Made by a program: the position numbers and the translations under genes
The notes under the pieces: generated by a model
Database searches by the model: none
Told to the model about the DNA's origin: nothing
Seen by the model: only the letters and a program-made list of their open reading frames with translations
Shown here: piece by piece, positions 1 to 8,633 of the stretch
Position numbering within the stretch: the first letter of the stretch is position 1
How the letters are laid out: every line of letters begins with the position of its first letter
From: Desulfovibrionaceae bacterium
GTDB taxonomy: Bacteria; Desulfobacterota; Desulfovibrionia; Desulfovibrionales; Desulfovibrionaceae
Assembly (NCBI GenBank): GCA_019421865.1
Contig: JAHZEL010000023.1
Span: forward strand, 58,256 to 122,255
Direction of reading: 5' to 3'
DNA length: 64,000 nucleotides

Positions 1-681
1 TGGCAGAGCATGGCCGCCGCGCATGCCGTCATGCTGGTGCTGGATGCGGAACTTTATATCCGCCGTCCGGAATTTCTTGATCGCGACATCCAGTCCATCC
101 GCGACGCCCTTGCCGGAGACGACCGTCCTCTGCTCGTGGTCGTGAACAAGGTCGACCTGTTCCACGACAAGTCCCGCATGCTGCCTCTTCTTGTGCAGCT
201 TCAGGAATATTTCCCCGGGGCGGAGGTCTTCCCCATGTCCGCGCTGACCAAGGACGGTCTGGACGAACTGAAGAAGATCATCATCGGCATGATGCCCGAG
301 GGTGAATCCCAGTTCCCCGAAGATCAGCTCTCCACGGCTCCCACGCGTTTTCTTGCGGCGGAAATCGTGCGCGAGAAGGTCTTCGAGCGGCTCCGTCAGG
401 AAGTGCCCTACACCACGGCCGTGGACATCGAAGCCTGGGAAGAGGATCCGGAACGCGATCTGACCATCATTCATGCCGTGATCTTTGTGCAGCGTCCCTC
501 GCACAAGGCCATGGTCATCGGACGTGCCGGCGCCACCATCAAGGAAATCGGCACGGAAGCCCGTCGCGACATTCAGAAGCTCATCGGCGGCAAGGTTCAT
601 CTTCAGCTCTGGGTGAAGGTGAAGGACAACTGGGCCGAAGATACCGAACTTCTGCATGATCTCGGTCTGGAAGAAGACTGA
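1..681 (+). CDS. era: GTPase Era, 3' part (5' end outside window)
   Basis: Ribosome-assembly GTPase that binds the 3' end of 16S rRNA. About 226 C-terminal residues are present; the reading frame is open to base 1, so the real start and the G1-G3 motifs lie upstream. Visible are the G4 motif (VVNKVDLF), the G5-like MSAL, and the C-terminal KH domain with the VIGRAGATIKEIG signature and the closing KVKDNW segment. The gene is complete at its 3' end and is followed at once by an intrinsic terminator. Era proteins are about 300 residues, so roughly 75 residues are missing. The assignment is firm; only the 5' boundary is unknown. Confidence 0.97.
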   Translation, partial: WQSMAAAHAVMLVLDAELYIRRPEFLDRDIQSIRDALAGDDRPLLVVVNKVDLFHDKSRMLPLLVQLQEYFPGAEVFPMSALTKDGLDELKKIIIGMMPEGESQFPEDQLSTAPTRFLAAEIVREKVFERLRQEVPYTTAVDIEAWEEDPERDLTIIHAVIFVQRPSHKAMVIGRAGATIKEIGTEARRDIQKLIGGKVHLQLWVKVKDNWAEDTELLHDLGLEED

Positions 682-689
682 TGCTTTCG

Positions 690-714
690 GGGTCGCCTGC
701 GGCGACCCTTTTTT
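690..714 (+). terminator. Rho-independent terminator after era
   Basis: Perfect 8-bp stem GGGTCGCC/GGCGACCC with a TGC loop, followed by six T. It begins 8 bases after the era stop. Confidence 0.9.
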
Positions 715-757
715 CAGGAATGTTCAACGCCCTTTGGGGCGAAGAGGCCGACTGGAA

Positions 758-1477
758 ATGACATCGCTGGAAGAACGCTGGAGCGGCGTACTGGACAACA
801 TGGCGGAGGCCGAGCGCAAAGCCGGGCGTGAAGCCGGAAGCGTGCGCCTTGTGGCGGTATCGAAATTTCATCCCGCCTCGGACATAGAGGAACTGTTCCG
901 CCTCGGTCAGAGGGATTTCGGAGAAAACTACATTCAGGAAGCCCGTGCCAAGCAGGAGGCTCTTACCGATCCGGCCATCCGCTGGCATGCCATTGGCCCT
1001 GTGCAGACCAACAAGGCCAAGGAAGTCGCCGGACGCTTTTCCCTGCTGCACACGCTCGACAGGGCGGATCTGGCCCGCGCGCTTCTGCGCCGCCTGCCGG
1101 AAGGGCAGACGCAGCCTGTGCTCATTCAGGTGAACATCGGCGAGGAAGAGCAGAAGTCCGGCGTTCGCCCCGGCGATCTGGCGGCGCTGTGCGAGGAGCT
1201 TCTGGAAGGCGGTCTTGTGTCCGACAAGGGGCCGGGACTGGCTTTGCGCGGATTCATGTGCCTTCCGCCCGTGTGCGGCGAGGGAGAGGCCGTGCGGCCG
1301 TACTTTGTCCGTCTGCGCAATCTGCGCGACGAGATGGCGCAGCGCTTCGGTCTTGAGCTCCCCGAGCTGTCCATGGGCATGTCCGGCGACTACCGCGAAG
1401 CCATCGAGGAAGGCGCCACCATCATCCGTGTGGGCACGGAAATTTTCGGCCCGAGGCCGGTCAGGCATCAGAACTGA
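758..1477 (+). CDS. yggS: YggS/PLPBP-family PLP homeostasis protein
   Basis: A 239-residue single-domain alanine-racemase-fold protein of the YggS/PROSC family, which binds pyridoxal phosphate and buffers vitamin B6 and amino/keto-acid pools without known catalysis. The PLP lysine is in VAVSKFHP near residue 30. FGENYIQEA and the C-terminal GMSGDYREAIEEG...RVGTEIFGPR block are family hallmarks. I take ATG 758, because the frame upstream to 656 overlaps the era stop and terminator. Length matches the family. It is probably transcribed alone, since strong hairpins lie on both sides. Confidence 0.93.
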   Translation: MTSLEERWSGVLDNMAEAERKAGREAGSVRLVAVSKFHPASDIEELFRLGQRDFGENYIQEARAKQEALTDPAIRWHAIGPVQTNKAKEVAGRFSLLHTLDRADLARALLRRLPEGQTQPVLIQVNIGEEEQKSGVRPGDLAALCEELLEGGLVSDKGPGLALRGFMCLPPVCGEGEAVRPYFVRLRNLRDEMAQRFGLELPELSMGMSGDYREAIEEGATIIRVGTEIFGPRPVRHQN

Positions 1478-1511
1478 GATTTCTCCGGGCGTTTTCCGGG
1501 GAGAGTCCGTC

Positions 1512-1556
1512 AAAAAAAGACGCCGTGCGGAGTGTTCCGTACGGCGTCTTCTGTTT
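1512..1556. terminator. Bidirectional terminator hairpin between yggS and rlmB
   Basis: A 13-bp stem (one G-U pair) from 1519 to 1548, GACGCCGT...ACGGCGTC, has seven A on its left and a T-rich flank on its right. It can serve yggS on the plus strand and the rRNA methyltransferase gene on the minus strand. Confidence 0.8.
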
Positions 1557-1739
1557 CATCGCGGGCCGCTTCAGCAGACTGGGAACGGCTGAGCGTGCAG
1601 GTGTTTTTTCAGACGGGAAGTCTTGTCGACGGCCGCGCCGGGATCGCCTGGAAAGCGGCGGCGGTTTTTATCCTCGGCGTGTTTTTCTTCTCCCGGACTG
1701 CGGGCGGAGCGGGGAGGATGCGGTCAGTCAGCCGGAGGG

Positions 1740-2498
1740 TCAGATTTCCAGCGAGCGCGCAAAGCAGGAAATGAGAATGGCTCCGGCCTGCGCAACGTTG
1801 AGGGAGTCGAAGTCCCGTCGGAAAGGAATGCACAGGCTGCATTCGCAGTGCTTGAGCACGCCGGGCCGCACGCCCTTGTCTTCGTTGCCGAGCACGAGAA
1901 AGGCGGGCAGAGGCAGCTTTTCCGTAAGCGGGTTCACGCTGTCTTCCACCTTCTGGGCGGCGCAGGTGACGAAGCCTGCGTCTCTGGCTTCCTTCACCGC
2001 GCGGGAAAGATTGACCACCTGCGTGATGGGCAGTCTTTCCAGCGCTCCGGCGGCGGAGCGGCGGGCTCCCGGTCCGAGAAAGGCGCTGTTGTGCCTGGGA
2101 AGGACGAGTCCGGCGCCGCCGAGCGCGAACAGCGTGCGGGCCAGCGTGCCCACGTTGCCGGGATCCTGCACCTGATCGAGCGCCACCACAAGCGGCAGCG
2201 GCGCATGGGCGGCCTGTTCCAGAAACGTTTCCCATGGCATGAATTCCGCTTCGCGCAGACGGGCGATCACGCCCTGATGTCCGGCTCTTGCGGCCATGCG
2301 CGCAAGCACGTCTTCGTTCACCAGCGAAAAGCGCACCCCGTACTCGCGGCACAGATCAAGCACTCTGGAGCTTTCGGCGCTGGCGCGCCCCTTGCGCACA
2401 TAGACCATGTCCACCCGTTCGGGTTCGCGTTCCAGAAGTTCCAGTACGGGCTTGAGGCCGGGCAGAAGATTTTCCTTGTCTTTGTCGTTCGTCATCAT
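1740..2498 (-). CDS. rlmB: SpoU/TrmH-family 23S rRNA (guanosine-2'-O-)-methyltransferase
   Basis: A 252-residue SPOUT methyltransferase that transfers a methyl group from SAM to a ribose 2'-OH. It has an N-terminal substrate-binding domain (about residues 10-90). The SpoU catalytic domain shows motif 1 (DQVQDPGNVGTLARTLFALG), motif 2 (LVLGNEDKGV) and motif 3 (IPFRRDFDSLNVAQA), whose knot loop binds SAM. The RlmB assignment (G2251) rests on length and the N-terminal extension; TrmH-like tRNA activity cannot be excluded. It starts MMT, so either Met could initiate. It is divergent from mltD. Confidence 0.85.
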   Translation of the reverse strand: MMTNDKDKENLLPGLKPVLELLEREPERVDMVYVRKGRASAESSRVLDLCREYGVRFSLVNEDVLARMAARAGHQGVIARLREAEFMPWETFLEQAAHAPLPLVVALDQVQDPGNVGTLARTLFALGGAGLVLPRHNSAFLGPGARRSAAGALERLPITQVVNLSRAVKEARDAGFVTCAAQKVEDSVNPLTEKLPLPAFLVLGNEDKGVRPGVLKHCECSLCIPFRRDFDSLNVAQAGAILISCFARSLEI

Positions 2499-2550
2499 GA
2501 TGCATTATTTCCGCTGGATGATGTTAAAAAAACGGCCGGAGGCACCCGGG

Positions 2551-2573
2551 GGAGATTGAATCTCCGTCTTTTT
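2551..2573. repeat. Small hairpin in the rlmB-mltD gap
   Basis: GGAGAT-TGA-ATCTCC followed by GTCTTTTT on the plus strand. It looks like a weak terminator, but no plus-strand gene ends upstream of it, so its role is unclear. The rest of the 293-base gap shows no gene. Confidence 0.35.
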
Positions 2574-2790
2574 CAAGGTATCCTTACCCATTCGCTGGAC
2601 AGGCGAAAGAAAAATGTCGGGCGTTTTTCTCTGTGCGCTGACCGTCTTTCCGGAAAGGAGAGGTCTTCCGGTGCGGGTGCGTGCGGCTTTTTTTGCGCTG
2701 GCGAAGCCGTCAGCCTTTCATATGCAACTGTTCTTTGGCTGGTACCCTGCTTTTGTTCGAGATGCAAGTCCGCAATGATGGAGCGATGAT

Positions 2791-4662
2791 ATGAAAATCG
2801 GTAAACTGTGCCGCCTTCCTCTTGCAGGAATGGCGGTGCTGCTCATTCTTTCCGGCTGCGGCAGGCAGCAGACGGTGGAGGCCCCGGAGCTGCTTTCCGC
2901 CGAAGCACGTCAGGAAGCCGTGGACCTGGGAACGCTTTCCTCGCTCACTTCGGCGGAGAAAAAGGCCTATTCCAACACGTCGAAGCTGGACAGAAATCTG
3001 AGTCCTGCCATGGAGCGTCAGGTACGCTACCATTTCATGAAATATTCGCGGGAACGGCGCGGAACCATGGAGAACTTTCTCCGCAACAGCCTTCCCTACC
3101 TGAACTACACGAAAACCGTGTTCCGCATGCGCGGTCTGCCGGAAGATCTCGCCTATCTCGCCTATCTGGAAAGCGGCTACAATCCGCTTGCCGTGTCCCG
3201 TTCCAACGCCGTGGGCATGTGGCAGTTCATTTCCTCCACGGGCAAGGCCTACGGCCTGCGTCAGGACTGGTGGATGGATGAGCGCAGGGATCCCTATCGC
3301 TCCACCGAAGCCGCGGCCAGCTATCTTGCCCGCCTCTACGACATTTTCCACGACTGGCATCTCGCCGTGGCCTCATACAACGGCGGCGAAGGCAAGATCG
3401 GTCGCGCCAAGCAGGCGACGGGGGCGAGCAATCTGCATGAAATCATTCAGAAGAACAACACCCTCGACGACAAGTTGCAGCTGCGTGAGGAAACGGCTCT
3501 TTACGTGCCGCGTTTTCTGGCCATCGCTAAGGTGATGCGCAATGCCGAAACGCTGGGCATCAAGCCCGCCGCGCCTGATGCCGATCATCCCGTGCTGGTT
3601 CCCGTTTCCGAAGTGACGGCAAGACCCGCCACCGACCTTGCGGAACTGGCCCGCCGTCTCGGCATGGGCTGGAAGGAATTTCAGGCCTACAATCCGCAGT
3701 TCCTCCGCTCCATTTCTCCTGCGGGGCGCACCAGCGTGGTCTACGTGCCCAAGAACAAGGAAGCGCTGGCCAGGCAGCTTCTCAAGGGAACGCTTTCCGG
3801 CGCCGGATGGCGCTACTACACGGTGGCCCGCGGCGATACCCTCGCCAAGGTGAGCTCCCGCACCGGTGTGCCCGCTTCCGTCATCAGCCAGCTCAATCCC
3901 GGCAAGCTGAAGCGCGGTCAGCTGCTCAGACTCCCGCAGAACAGCAAGTCCATTCCCGACGTCATTCCTGCCGCGCCCGTGCGCAGTACCATGATCGCCT
4001 CTTCCTCCAAGTCCACGAAGACCGATCATGCTTCCAGCGCCGTGGCCGAGCTTCGCAGCTCCCGTTCCGTGCCCTCCAGCTACAAGGTGCAGAGCGGCGA
4101 TACGCTTTCGGGCATCGCCCGTCGATACGGCGTGGATCTCGATGATATCTACGCCGCCAACGGCGGCGCCTCCAAGCTTTCCACGCTCCGTGTGGGACAG
4201 GTGATCCGGCTCTCCGCTCCGGCAACGGCCGTGGCGCAGAAGTCCACGAAGAGCGCGGTCAAAAGCTCCGGCCGCAGCCTGGCTTCGCATACGGTGAAGT
4301 CCGGAGAAACGGCGTATGCCATTTCCCGCAAGTACGGCATTTCCTTTGACGAGCTTTGCGCCGTCAACGGCGGCAAGGATGCACTCAGCCGTCTTTCGCC
4401 CGGTCAGGTGCTGAAGATTCCCTCCGGCGGCAGCACGGCCGTGGCGCAGAGCAGCAAGCCTGCCTCCAAATCTTCCGCTGTCGCCGCTGCTCCCCGAAGC
4501 ACGGCCAAGGTGGCGGAATACAGCGTGCAGAGCGGTGAGACGCTCTGGAGCATTTCCCGCAAGTTCAATATGAAGCCCATGGAACTTCTGGCGCTCAACG
4601 GCATGGATCAGTCCACCCGCGTCAAGGTGGGCGATACCGTCAAGGTCATTCGGAACAACTAA
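2791..4662 (+). CDS. mltD: Membrane-bound lytic transglycosylase MltD-like lipoprotein with four LysM repeats
   Basis: A 623-residue exported enzyme that cleaves the MurNAc-GlcNAc bond of peptidoglycan with formation of the 1,6-anhydro product. Residues 1-23 form a lipoprotein signal with lipobox LSGC (Cys23). The SLT/GH23 domain covers about 75-240, with the catalytic Glu127 in LESGYNP, then GMWQFI and ASYNGG. LysM repeats lie at about 342-382, 430-474, 500-544 and 577-620, joined by Ser/Thr/Lys-rich linkers. A degenerate LysM-like segment lies at 275-320. Four repeats is more than in the Escherichia coli enzyme. ftsY follows after 10 bases, so they are probably cotranscribed. Confidence 0.93.
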   Translation: MKIGKLCRLPLAGMAVLLILSGCGRQQTVEAPELLSAEARQEAVDLGTLSSLTSAEKKAYSNTSKLDRNLSPAMERQVRYHFMKYSRERRGTMENFLRNSLPYLNYTKTVFRMRGLPEDLAYLAYLESGYNPLAVSRSNAVGMWQFISSTGKAYGLRQDWWMDERRDPYRSTEAAASYLARLYDIFHDWHLAVASYNGGEGKIGRAKQATGASNLHEIIQKNNTLDDKLQLREETALYVPRFLAIAKVMRNAETLGIKPAAPDADHPVLVPVSEVTARPATDLAELARRLGMGWKEFQAYNPQFLRSISPAGRTSVVYVPKNKEALARQLLKGTLSGAGWRYYTVARGDTLAKVSSRTGVPASVISQLNPGKLKRGQLLRLPQNSKSIPDVIPAAPVRSTMIASSSKSTKTDHASSAVAELRSSRSVPSSYKVQSGDTLSGIARRYGVDLDDIYAANGGASKLSTLRVGQVIRLSAPATAVAQKSTKSAVKSSGRSLASHTVKSGETAYAISRKYGISFDELCAVNGGKDALSRLSPGQVLKIPSGGSTAVAQSSKPASKSSAVAAAPRSTAKVAEYSVQSGETLWSISRKFNMKPMELLALNGMDQSTRVKVGDTVKVIRNN

Positions 4663-4672
4663 GAGGTGAGTC

Positions 4673-6355
4673 ATGGGTTTTTTCTCTGCCGTTAAAAAAT
4701 TCTTTTCCGGAGGCAGCCAGCCTGCGGAAGAGGTGAAGAAGCCGGTTGAATCCGGCGAAAAGGCTCCGGCAAGCTCCGAAGCTCCAGCCTCCGAAGCGGA
4801 AGAATCCGCTGTTGATGCCGGGGAGGCGGAAAAGGGCGCGACTCTTGATGGTTCCGCCGAGAAAGAGGTCGAAGAGAAAGGCGGTGCCGAAGCTTCCGAT
4901 GATGCGCTGAGCAGCGAAGCGGAAGAGGCGGCTGCTCCCGAGGCGGAAAAGGTCGAAACGGAGAGCGAAGAAACTCCGGCCGCTGAAGCGCCCGAGACCT
5001 CCAAGGGCGAAGATGAGATCATTGAACTCGAAGTGGCGTCTGCCGAACCTGAAGTCGTAGTCTCCGAGCCCGAAGCTGTGGCCGAGCCTCAGGCGGAAGT
5101 CGTTCATGAAGAGCCGAAGGCTCCTCAGACTGCAGCTCCTGCCTTCAGCGAAGAGGAAGAGGCGCTGGCTCTGGCGCTCAGACAGGCCGAGCCCCGTCTT
5201 TCCGCCTGGCTGAACATTGTTCTGGACGGCGTGGAAGAGGCGGATGATCTTCTCTGGTCCCGTCTATCCTTCCTGCTGCGCGCTCTGGAAACGCCGGAAA
5301 ATGAAGCCCGTCTGTTCCTGGATGACTTCCGGGGCTGGCTCGACCGCATGGACTATCACTGGCTGGAGGATTTCCGCTCGGAACTTCAGTATCGTCTGGC
5401 GCTGGCCCTCGACATGGAGGACGAAGAAGACGAACGCGACCGGCTTTTCTCCAAGCTTCAGAACGGCCTGGCCCGTACCCGTGCCCGCTTCGGTCAGGGG
5501 CTGGCCGCGCTTATGGCGGGGCATACCGAACTCGACCAGAATTTCTGGGACGAGATGGAAGAACTGTTCATCATGGCCGACATGGGAGCCGAGCCTTCTC
5601 TTGCGCTGGTCCGTCGTTTGAAGGATCGCGCCCGCGAAGAGGGCGTGACTACGCCCGATGGGCTCATGCCGCTTCTGGAAGAGGAAGTGGAGGCCATATT
5701 CAAGACGCCCCGTCGCATTGCCGTGGTGAATCCGCCGGAAGTCATTCTCATGGTGGGCGTCAACGGCGTGGGCAAGACGACCACCATCGCCAAGCTGGCG
5801 TATCGCGCCCGCATGCAGGGCAAGAAAGTGCTCATTGCCGCCGCCGATACCTTCCGCGCCGCCGCCGTGGAACAGCTGGAAGTCTGGGCTGAGCGCATCG
5901 GTGCGGATTTCCACTCCAAGGGCATGGGCGCGGATCCTGCGGCCGTGGCTTTCGAGGCCATGGATATTGCCCTGCGCGGCGGCTATGACGTGCTGTTCAT
6001 CGATACGGCAGGCCGTCTGCATACCAAGTCCAATCTGATGGACGAGCTGCACAAGATCCGCATGGTGGTGGAGCGCAAGCTCCCCGGTGCGCCGCATCGC
6101 ACCATTCTCGTTATCGACGCCACCACGGGCCAGAACGCCCTGCAGCAGACAAAGATGTTCAAGGACACCAGCGGCGTGAACGAAATCATCCTGACCAAGC
6201 TCGACGGAACGGCCAAGGGCGGCGTGGCGCTTGCCGTGGCCAGTCAGTTCGAGCTGCCCATCACGTTCATCGGGCTCGGCGAAAAGATGGAGGACCTGCG
6301 TCCCTTTGATCCGCACGACTTCGCGCGTGCCCTGCTCGGCAGGGGAGAGGCATAG
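4673..6355 (+). CDS. ftsY: Signal recognition particle receptor FtsY
   Basis: A 560-residue SRP receptor GTPase that docks ribosome-nascent-chain-SRP complexes at the membrane. The first roughly 160 residues are an extremely acidic Glu/Ala/Pro-rich A domain, longer than in many relatives. The NG domain follows, with P-loop GVNGVGKTTT near 360, AADTFRAAAVEQL, DTAGRLH, TKLDGTAKGG and the closing GLGEKMEDLRPFDP. The start has an AGAGGTGAG ribosome site just after the mltD stop. A strong terminator follows. The call is certain. Confidence 0.97.
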   Translation: MGFFSAVKKFFSGGSQPAEEVKKPVESGEKAPASSEAPASEAEESAVDAGEAEKGATLDGSAEKEVEEKGGAEASDDALSSEAEEAAAPEAEKVETESEETPAAEAPETSKGEDEIIELEVASAEPEVVVSEPEAVAEPQAEVVHEEPKAPQTAAPAFSEEEEALALALRQAEPRLSAWLNIVLDGVEEADDLLWSRLSFLLRALETPENEARLFLDDFRGWLDRMDYHWLEDFRSELQYRLALALDMEDEEDERDRLFSKLQNGLARTRARFGQGLAALMAGHTELDQNFWDEMEELFIMADMGAEPSLALVRRLKDRAREEGVTTPDGLMPLLEEEVEAIFKTPRRIAVVNPPEVILMVGVNGVGKTTTIAKLAYRARMQGKKVLIAAADTFRAAAVEQLEVWAERIGADFHSKGMGADPAAVAFEAMDIALRGGYDVLFIDTAGRLHTKSNLMDELHKIRMVVERKLPGAPHRTILVIDATTGQNALQQTKMFKDTSGVNEIILTKLDGTAKGGVALAVASQFELPITFIGLGEKMEDLRPFDPHDFARALLGRGEA

Positions 6356-6378
6356 GGACGGATCGACGGATCGGATAG

Positions 6379-6422
6379 AAAAAACGGCTGAGGCTCGTAC
6401 AGGCGCGTCTCAGCCGTTTTTT
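6379..6422. terminator. Bidirectional terminator after ftsY
   Basis: ACGGCTGAG and CTCAGCCGT form a 9-bp stem around a 16-base loop. Six A precede it and six T follow it. Confidence 0.85.
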
Positions 6423-6453
6423 ATGCAGATATAACGGAAAGGATTTCATTCGC

Positions 6454-7020
6454 ATGGAAGAGACTATCAATGTGCCTTTCCCTGATGCCTGTTCCAGGCA
6501 GGGCGCTGTGTTTTCTCCCTACGGGAACCATCGCTATATATTGTGGAGACGATGGAACGATAATTCTCGACTTTTGCTCTATGTGCTGTTGAATCCGAGT
6601 ACGGCTGACGGGGAAAACGAAGATAGAACGACGCGTCGCTGTCGTTTTTTTGCCGAGCAGTATGGAGCCGGCGGCATGATTATTGTGAACGTGTTTTCCT
6701 TTGTGGCTACCCGTCCTGCCGATCTCAAGCGTCATCTTCAGAATCTGCGCGTATCCGGTAACGGAGGACTCCATGAAGAGGCGGTCTTTGCCGAAGTGAA
6801 CGCCAGGTATGTGCGTGCAGCCTTCCGTCATGTTGAAGCCGTCGTCGCAGCTTGGGGAAGGCCTCCGTTCGCTTCTTCGGATGTTACCGCCATGCAGTCG
6901 CTTCTAAAGCTCTCTTCTTTGCCTGTGCTGTGTCTGGGGACTACCTGCGGGGGATTTCCCCGTCATCCTTCCAGAGTCGCCGCAGCAACACAGCTGGTAG
7001 CCTACCACACAGCGCTTTAA
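6454..7020 (+). CDS. DUF1643-family protein
   Basis: A 188-residue protein of the uncharacterised DUF1643 family. The family marks are the YGNHRYILWRRW segment, LNPSTADGENEDRTTRRCRFFA near residue 50, IIVNVFSFVATRPADL, and a C-terminal GGFPRHPSR. No biochemical function is established, and no membrane segment or signal is visible. Ribosome site GGAAAGG lies upstream of ATG 6454. The gene is flanked by hairpin terminators and appears monocistronic. Its base composition is somewhat less GC-rich than its neighbours, as DUF1643 genes often occur in accessory positions, but there is no direct sign of transfer. Confidence 0.8.
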   Translation: MEETINVPFPDACSRQGAVFSPYGNHRYILWRRWNDNSRLLLYVLLNPSTADGENEDRTTRRCRFFAEQYGAGGMIIVNVFSFVATRPADLKRHLQNLRVSGNGGLHEEAVFAEVNARYVRAAFRHVEAVVAAWGRPPFASSDVTAMQSLLKLSSLPVLCLGTTCGGFPRHPSRVAAATQLVAYHTAL

Positions 7021-7071
7021 TGGGATTGCGATGAATCCCCCGTAAATCTCCCGCAAAAGACTCCGGACAAC

Positions 7072-7112
7072 AAAAAAGCGGCGCTCTTCATAAAAAGAGC
7101 GCCGCTTTTTTA
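7072..7112. terminator. Bidirectional terminator between DUF1643 gene and ABC operon
   Basis: AAGCGGCGCTCTT and AAGAGCGCCGCTT form a 13-bp stem, with A-run before and T-run after. It serves convergent transcripts. Confidence 0.93.
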
Positions 7113-7128
7113 TCGGATGATTGCCGGA

Positions 7129-7524
7129 CTATTTCGCCCTGATCCAGAATTCGGCAACGTTGACGTCCAGATTGTCGTTCAGGTCGGCAACGCTGAACTG
7201 GATGGTGCGGCTTTCGATGGGCTTGTCGTTTTCGTCCAGAAGCTCGATGAGCATGGTGTGCTTTCTGCCCGTGGCATCGCCGGTACCGCTGTCGTCTTCC
7301 AGCAGGAAGACGGGCTCTCTGCCGTCGATGGAAACTTCCACGGCTTCCAGCGCAGGATATTCCTGACCGTCCTGTCCGGTGAAGGCGTAGTTGCCGAGGG
7401 ACAGCTTGTAGGTCTTACCCTGCGTGTAGCACCATACGCCGAGGAGAATGAGAAGAACCACGAGAACGCAGTTGACGAGCACGTGCTTGAGGATCACATG
7501 ACGGCGGCTGGGGAGCTGGCTCAT
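7129..7524 (-). CDS. Single-pass membrane-anchored protein of unknown function, last gene of the ABC operon
   Basis: A 131-residue protein I do not recognise. Residues about 11-32 form one hydrophobic helix followed by an extracytoplasmic domain of about 95 residues rich in beta-type sequence (YKLSLGNYAFTG, AVEVSIDG, FLLEDDS, IQFSVADL). Its start overlaps the permease stop by four bases (ATGA), as do all junctions in this operon, which ties it tightly to the transporter. A periplasmic accessory to the importer is a reasonable inference, for example a subunit that contacts the permease or the binding protein. There is no sequence evidence for enzymatic activity. Confidence 0.75.
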   Translation of the reverse strand: MSQLPSRRHVILKHVLVNCVLVVLLILLGVWCYTQGKTYKLSLGNYAFTGQDGQEYPALEAVEVSIDGREPVFLLEDDSGTGDATGRKHTMLIELLDENDKPIESRTIQFSVADLNDNLDVNVAEFWIRAK

Positions 7525-8633
7525 GCGGCACCTCCGGCTTCGCCGCGCAGCGCGGCGCGGGCGCGTTCCTTGTCGGCATGGCGGCGCCAGGCGTGCAGCA
7601 CCAGGGCAAGGGAAATGATGGCGTAGCAGACGAACACGCGGAAGTATTCGCCTATCTGGGCGTCGCCGACCAGATACTTGCCGGCCATGGGAGAAACCAC
7701 GAACATGAGGTGGAAGAGCAGAACGCCCGTGAACACGTTGAGAATGGAGGCACGCGCCACGGTGGCGCCGCCGACCAGCAGGGAGGCGATGGCGAACACG
7801 CCGGCCTGTTCATGGCTGTTGTAGGTGTTGAGCGTGCCGACGTTCTGCAGGAAGATGATCTGTCCGTAGGCGGCGAGCACGGTGGAAATGACGATGGAGA
7901 TGATGCGGGTACGCATGACGGGAATGCCCGCGGCGTGGGCCACGGCCAGATCCTGTCCGGTGGCTCTCATGTCCTGACCGAGCTTGGTGCGGCGGAACCA
8001 GATGATGAACACGCAGAAGACGCCGATGAGCAGGAACGTGGCGAGCGGAATGTGAATGCCCATGATCTCGAGCTCGATGGCGTTGTCGAGCGTGCCGCGG
8101 ATGTTGTCGAGGTTGGTCACGTTGCGGATGCCGTAACCGCGGGAAAGCACGAGTTCGGGGTTGACGATGGGCACGAGGCTTCCGAAACCGTAGAGCACGG
8201 CGAGCTGATAGACGCCGTTCATGAAGAAGCCGAGGATGTAGGAGGTGACCATTTCACGACCGCGTGCCTTGTTCAGCACCACGCCGCACATCCAGCCGAA
8301 GAGGATGGCGAGGGGGGTGGCGATGAGCGCGGCAAGGGTCATGCCGTAAAGACCGGCCACGTTCCAGTCGCTGATGAAGATGAGGCCGATCTGACCGGCC
8401 ATGGCGCCGAGCACCATGCCGAAGTTGAGGCCCATGCCGGCCATGATGGGGATGAGCAGCGAGAGCACGAGGAAGGAGTTACGGGCGAGTCTGGTCAGCA
8501 TTTCCTGAATCAGGTACTCGGCCGTGAACTGGGAATAGTAGATGCCGATGGCGCTCACCACCAGGAAGACGATGGGCACGGCGTTGCGCATGCAGAAGAG
8601 TTTGACGGCATTGCCGCCGGACGTGGTTTTCAT
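7521..8633 (-). CDS. ABC transporter permease (BPD_transp_2 family), second subunit
   Basis: A 370-residue inner-membrane permease of the RbsC/nucleoside/branched-chain class with about nine hydrophobic segments. The conserved LFGWMCGVVLNKARGREMVTS loop and the VRTTGQD-like stretch (MRATGQDLAVAHAAGIPV) match sugar/nucleoside importers. It pairs with the upstream permease to form the heterodimeric channel. Four-base ATGA overlaps occur at both ends. The substrate cannot be read from the sequence. A Lys/Arg/Ala-rich cytoplasmic tail ends the protein. Confidence 0.9.
   Translation of the reverse strand: MKTTSGGNAVKLFCMRNAVPIVFLVVSAIGIYYSQFTAEYLIQEMLTRLARNSFLVLSLLIPIMAGMGLNFGMVLGAMAGQIGLIFISDWNVAGLYGMTLAALIATPLAILFGWMCGVVLNKARGREMVTSYILGFFMNGVYQLAVLYGFGSLVPIVNPELVLSRGYGIRNVTNLDNIRGTLDNAIELEIMGIHIPLATFLLIGVFCVFIIWFRRTKLGQDMRATGQDLAVAHAAGIPVMRTRIISIVISTVLAAYGQIIFLQNVGTLNTYNSHEQAGVFAIASLLVGGATVARASILNVFTGVLLFHLMFVVSPMAGKYLVGDAQIGEYFRVFVCYAIISLALVLHAWRRHADKERARAALRGEAGGAA

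Noticed and set aside
2736..2750. Sigma-54-like GG-N10-GC element (TGGCTGGTACCCTGC) before mltD
   Set aside because: Several consensus positions differ, such elements arise by chance in GC-rich DNA, and mltD-ftsY are housekeeping genes with no activator nearby.
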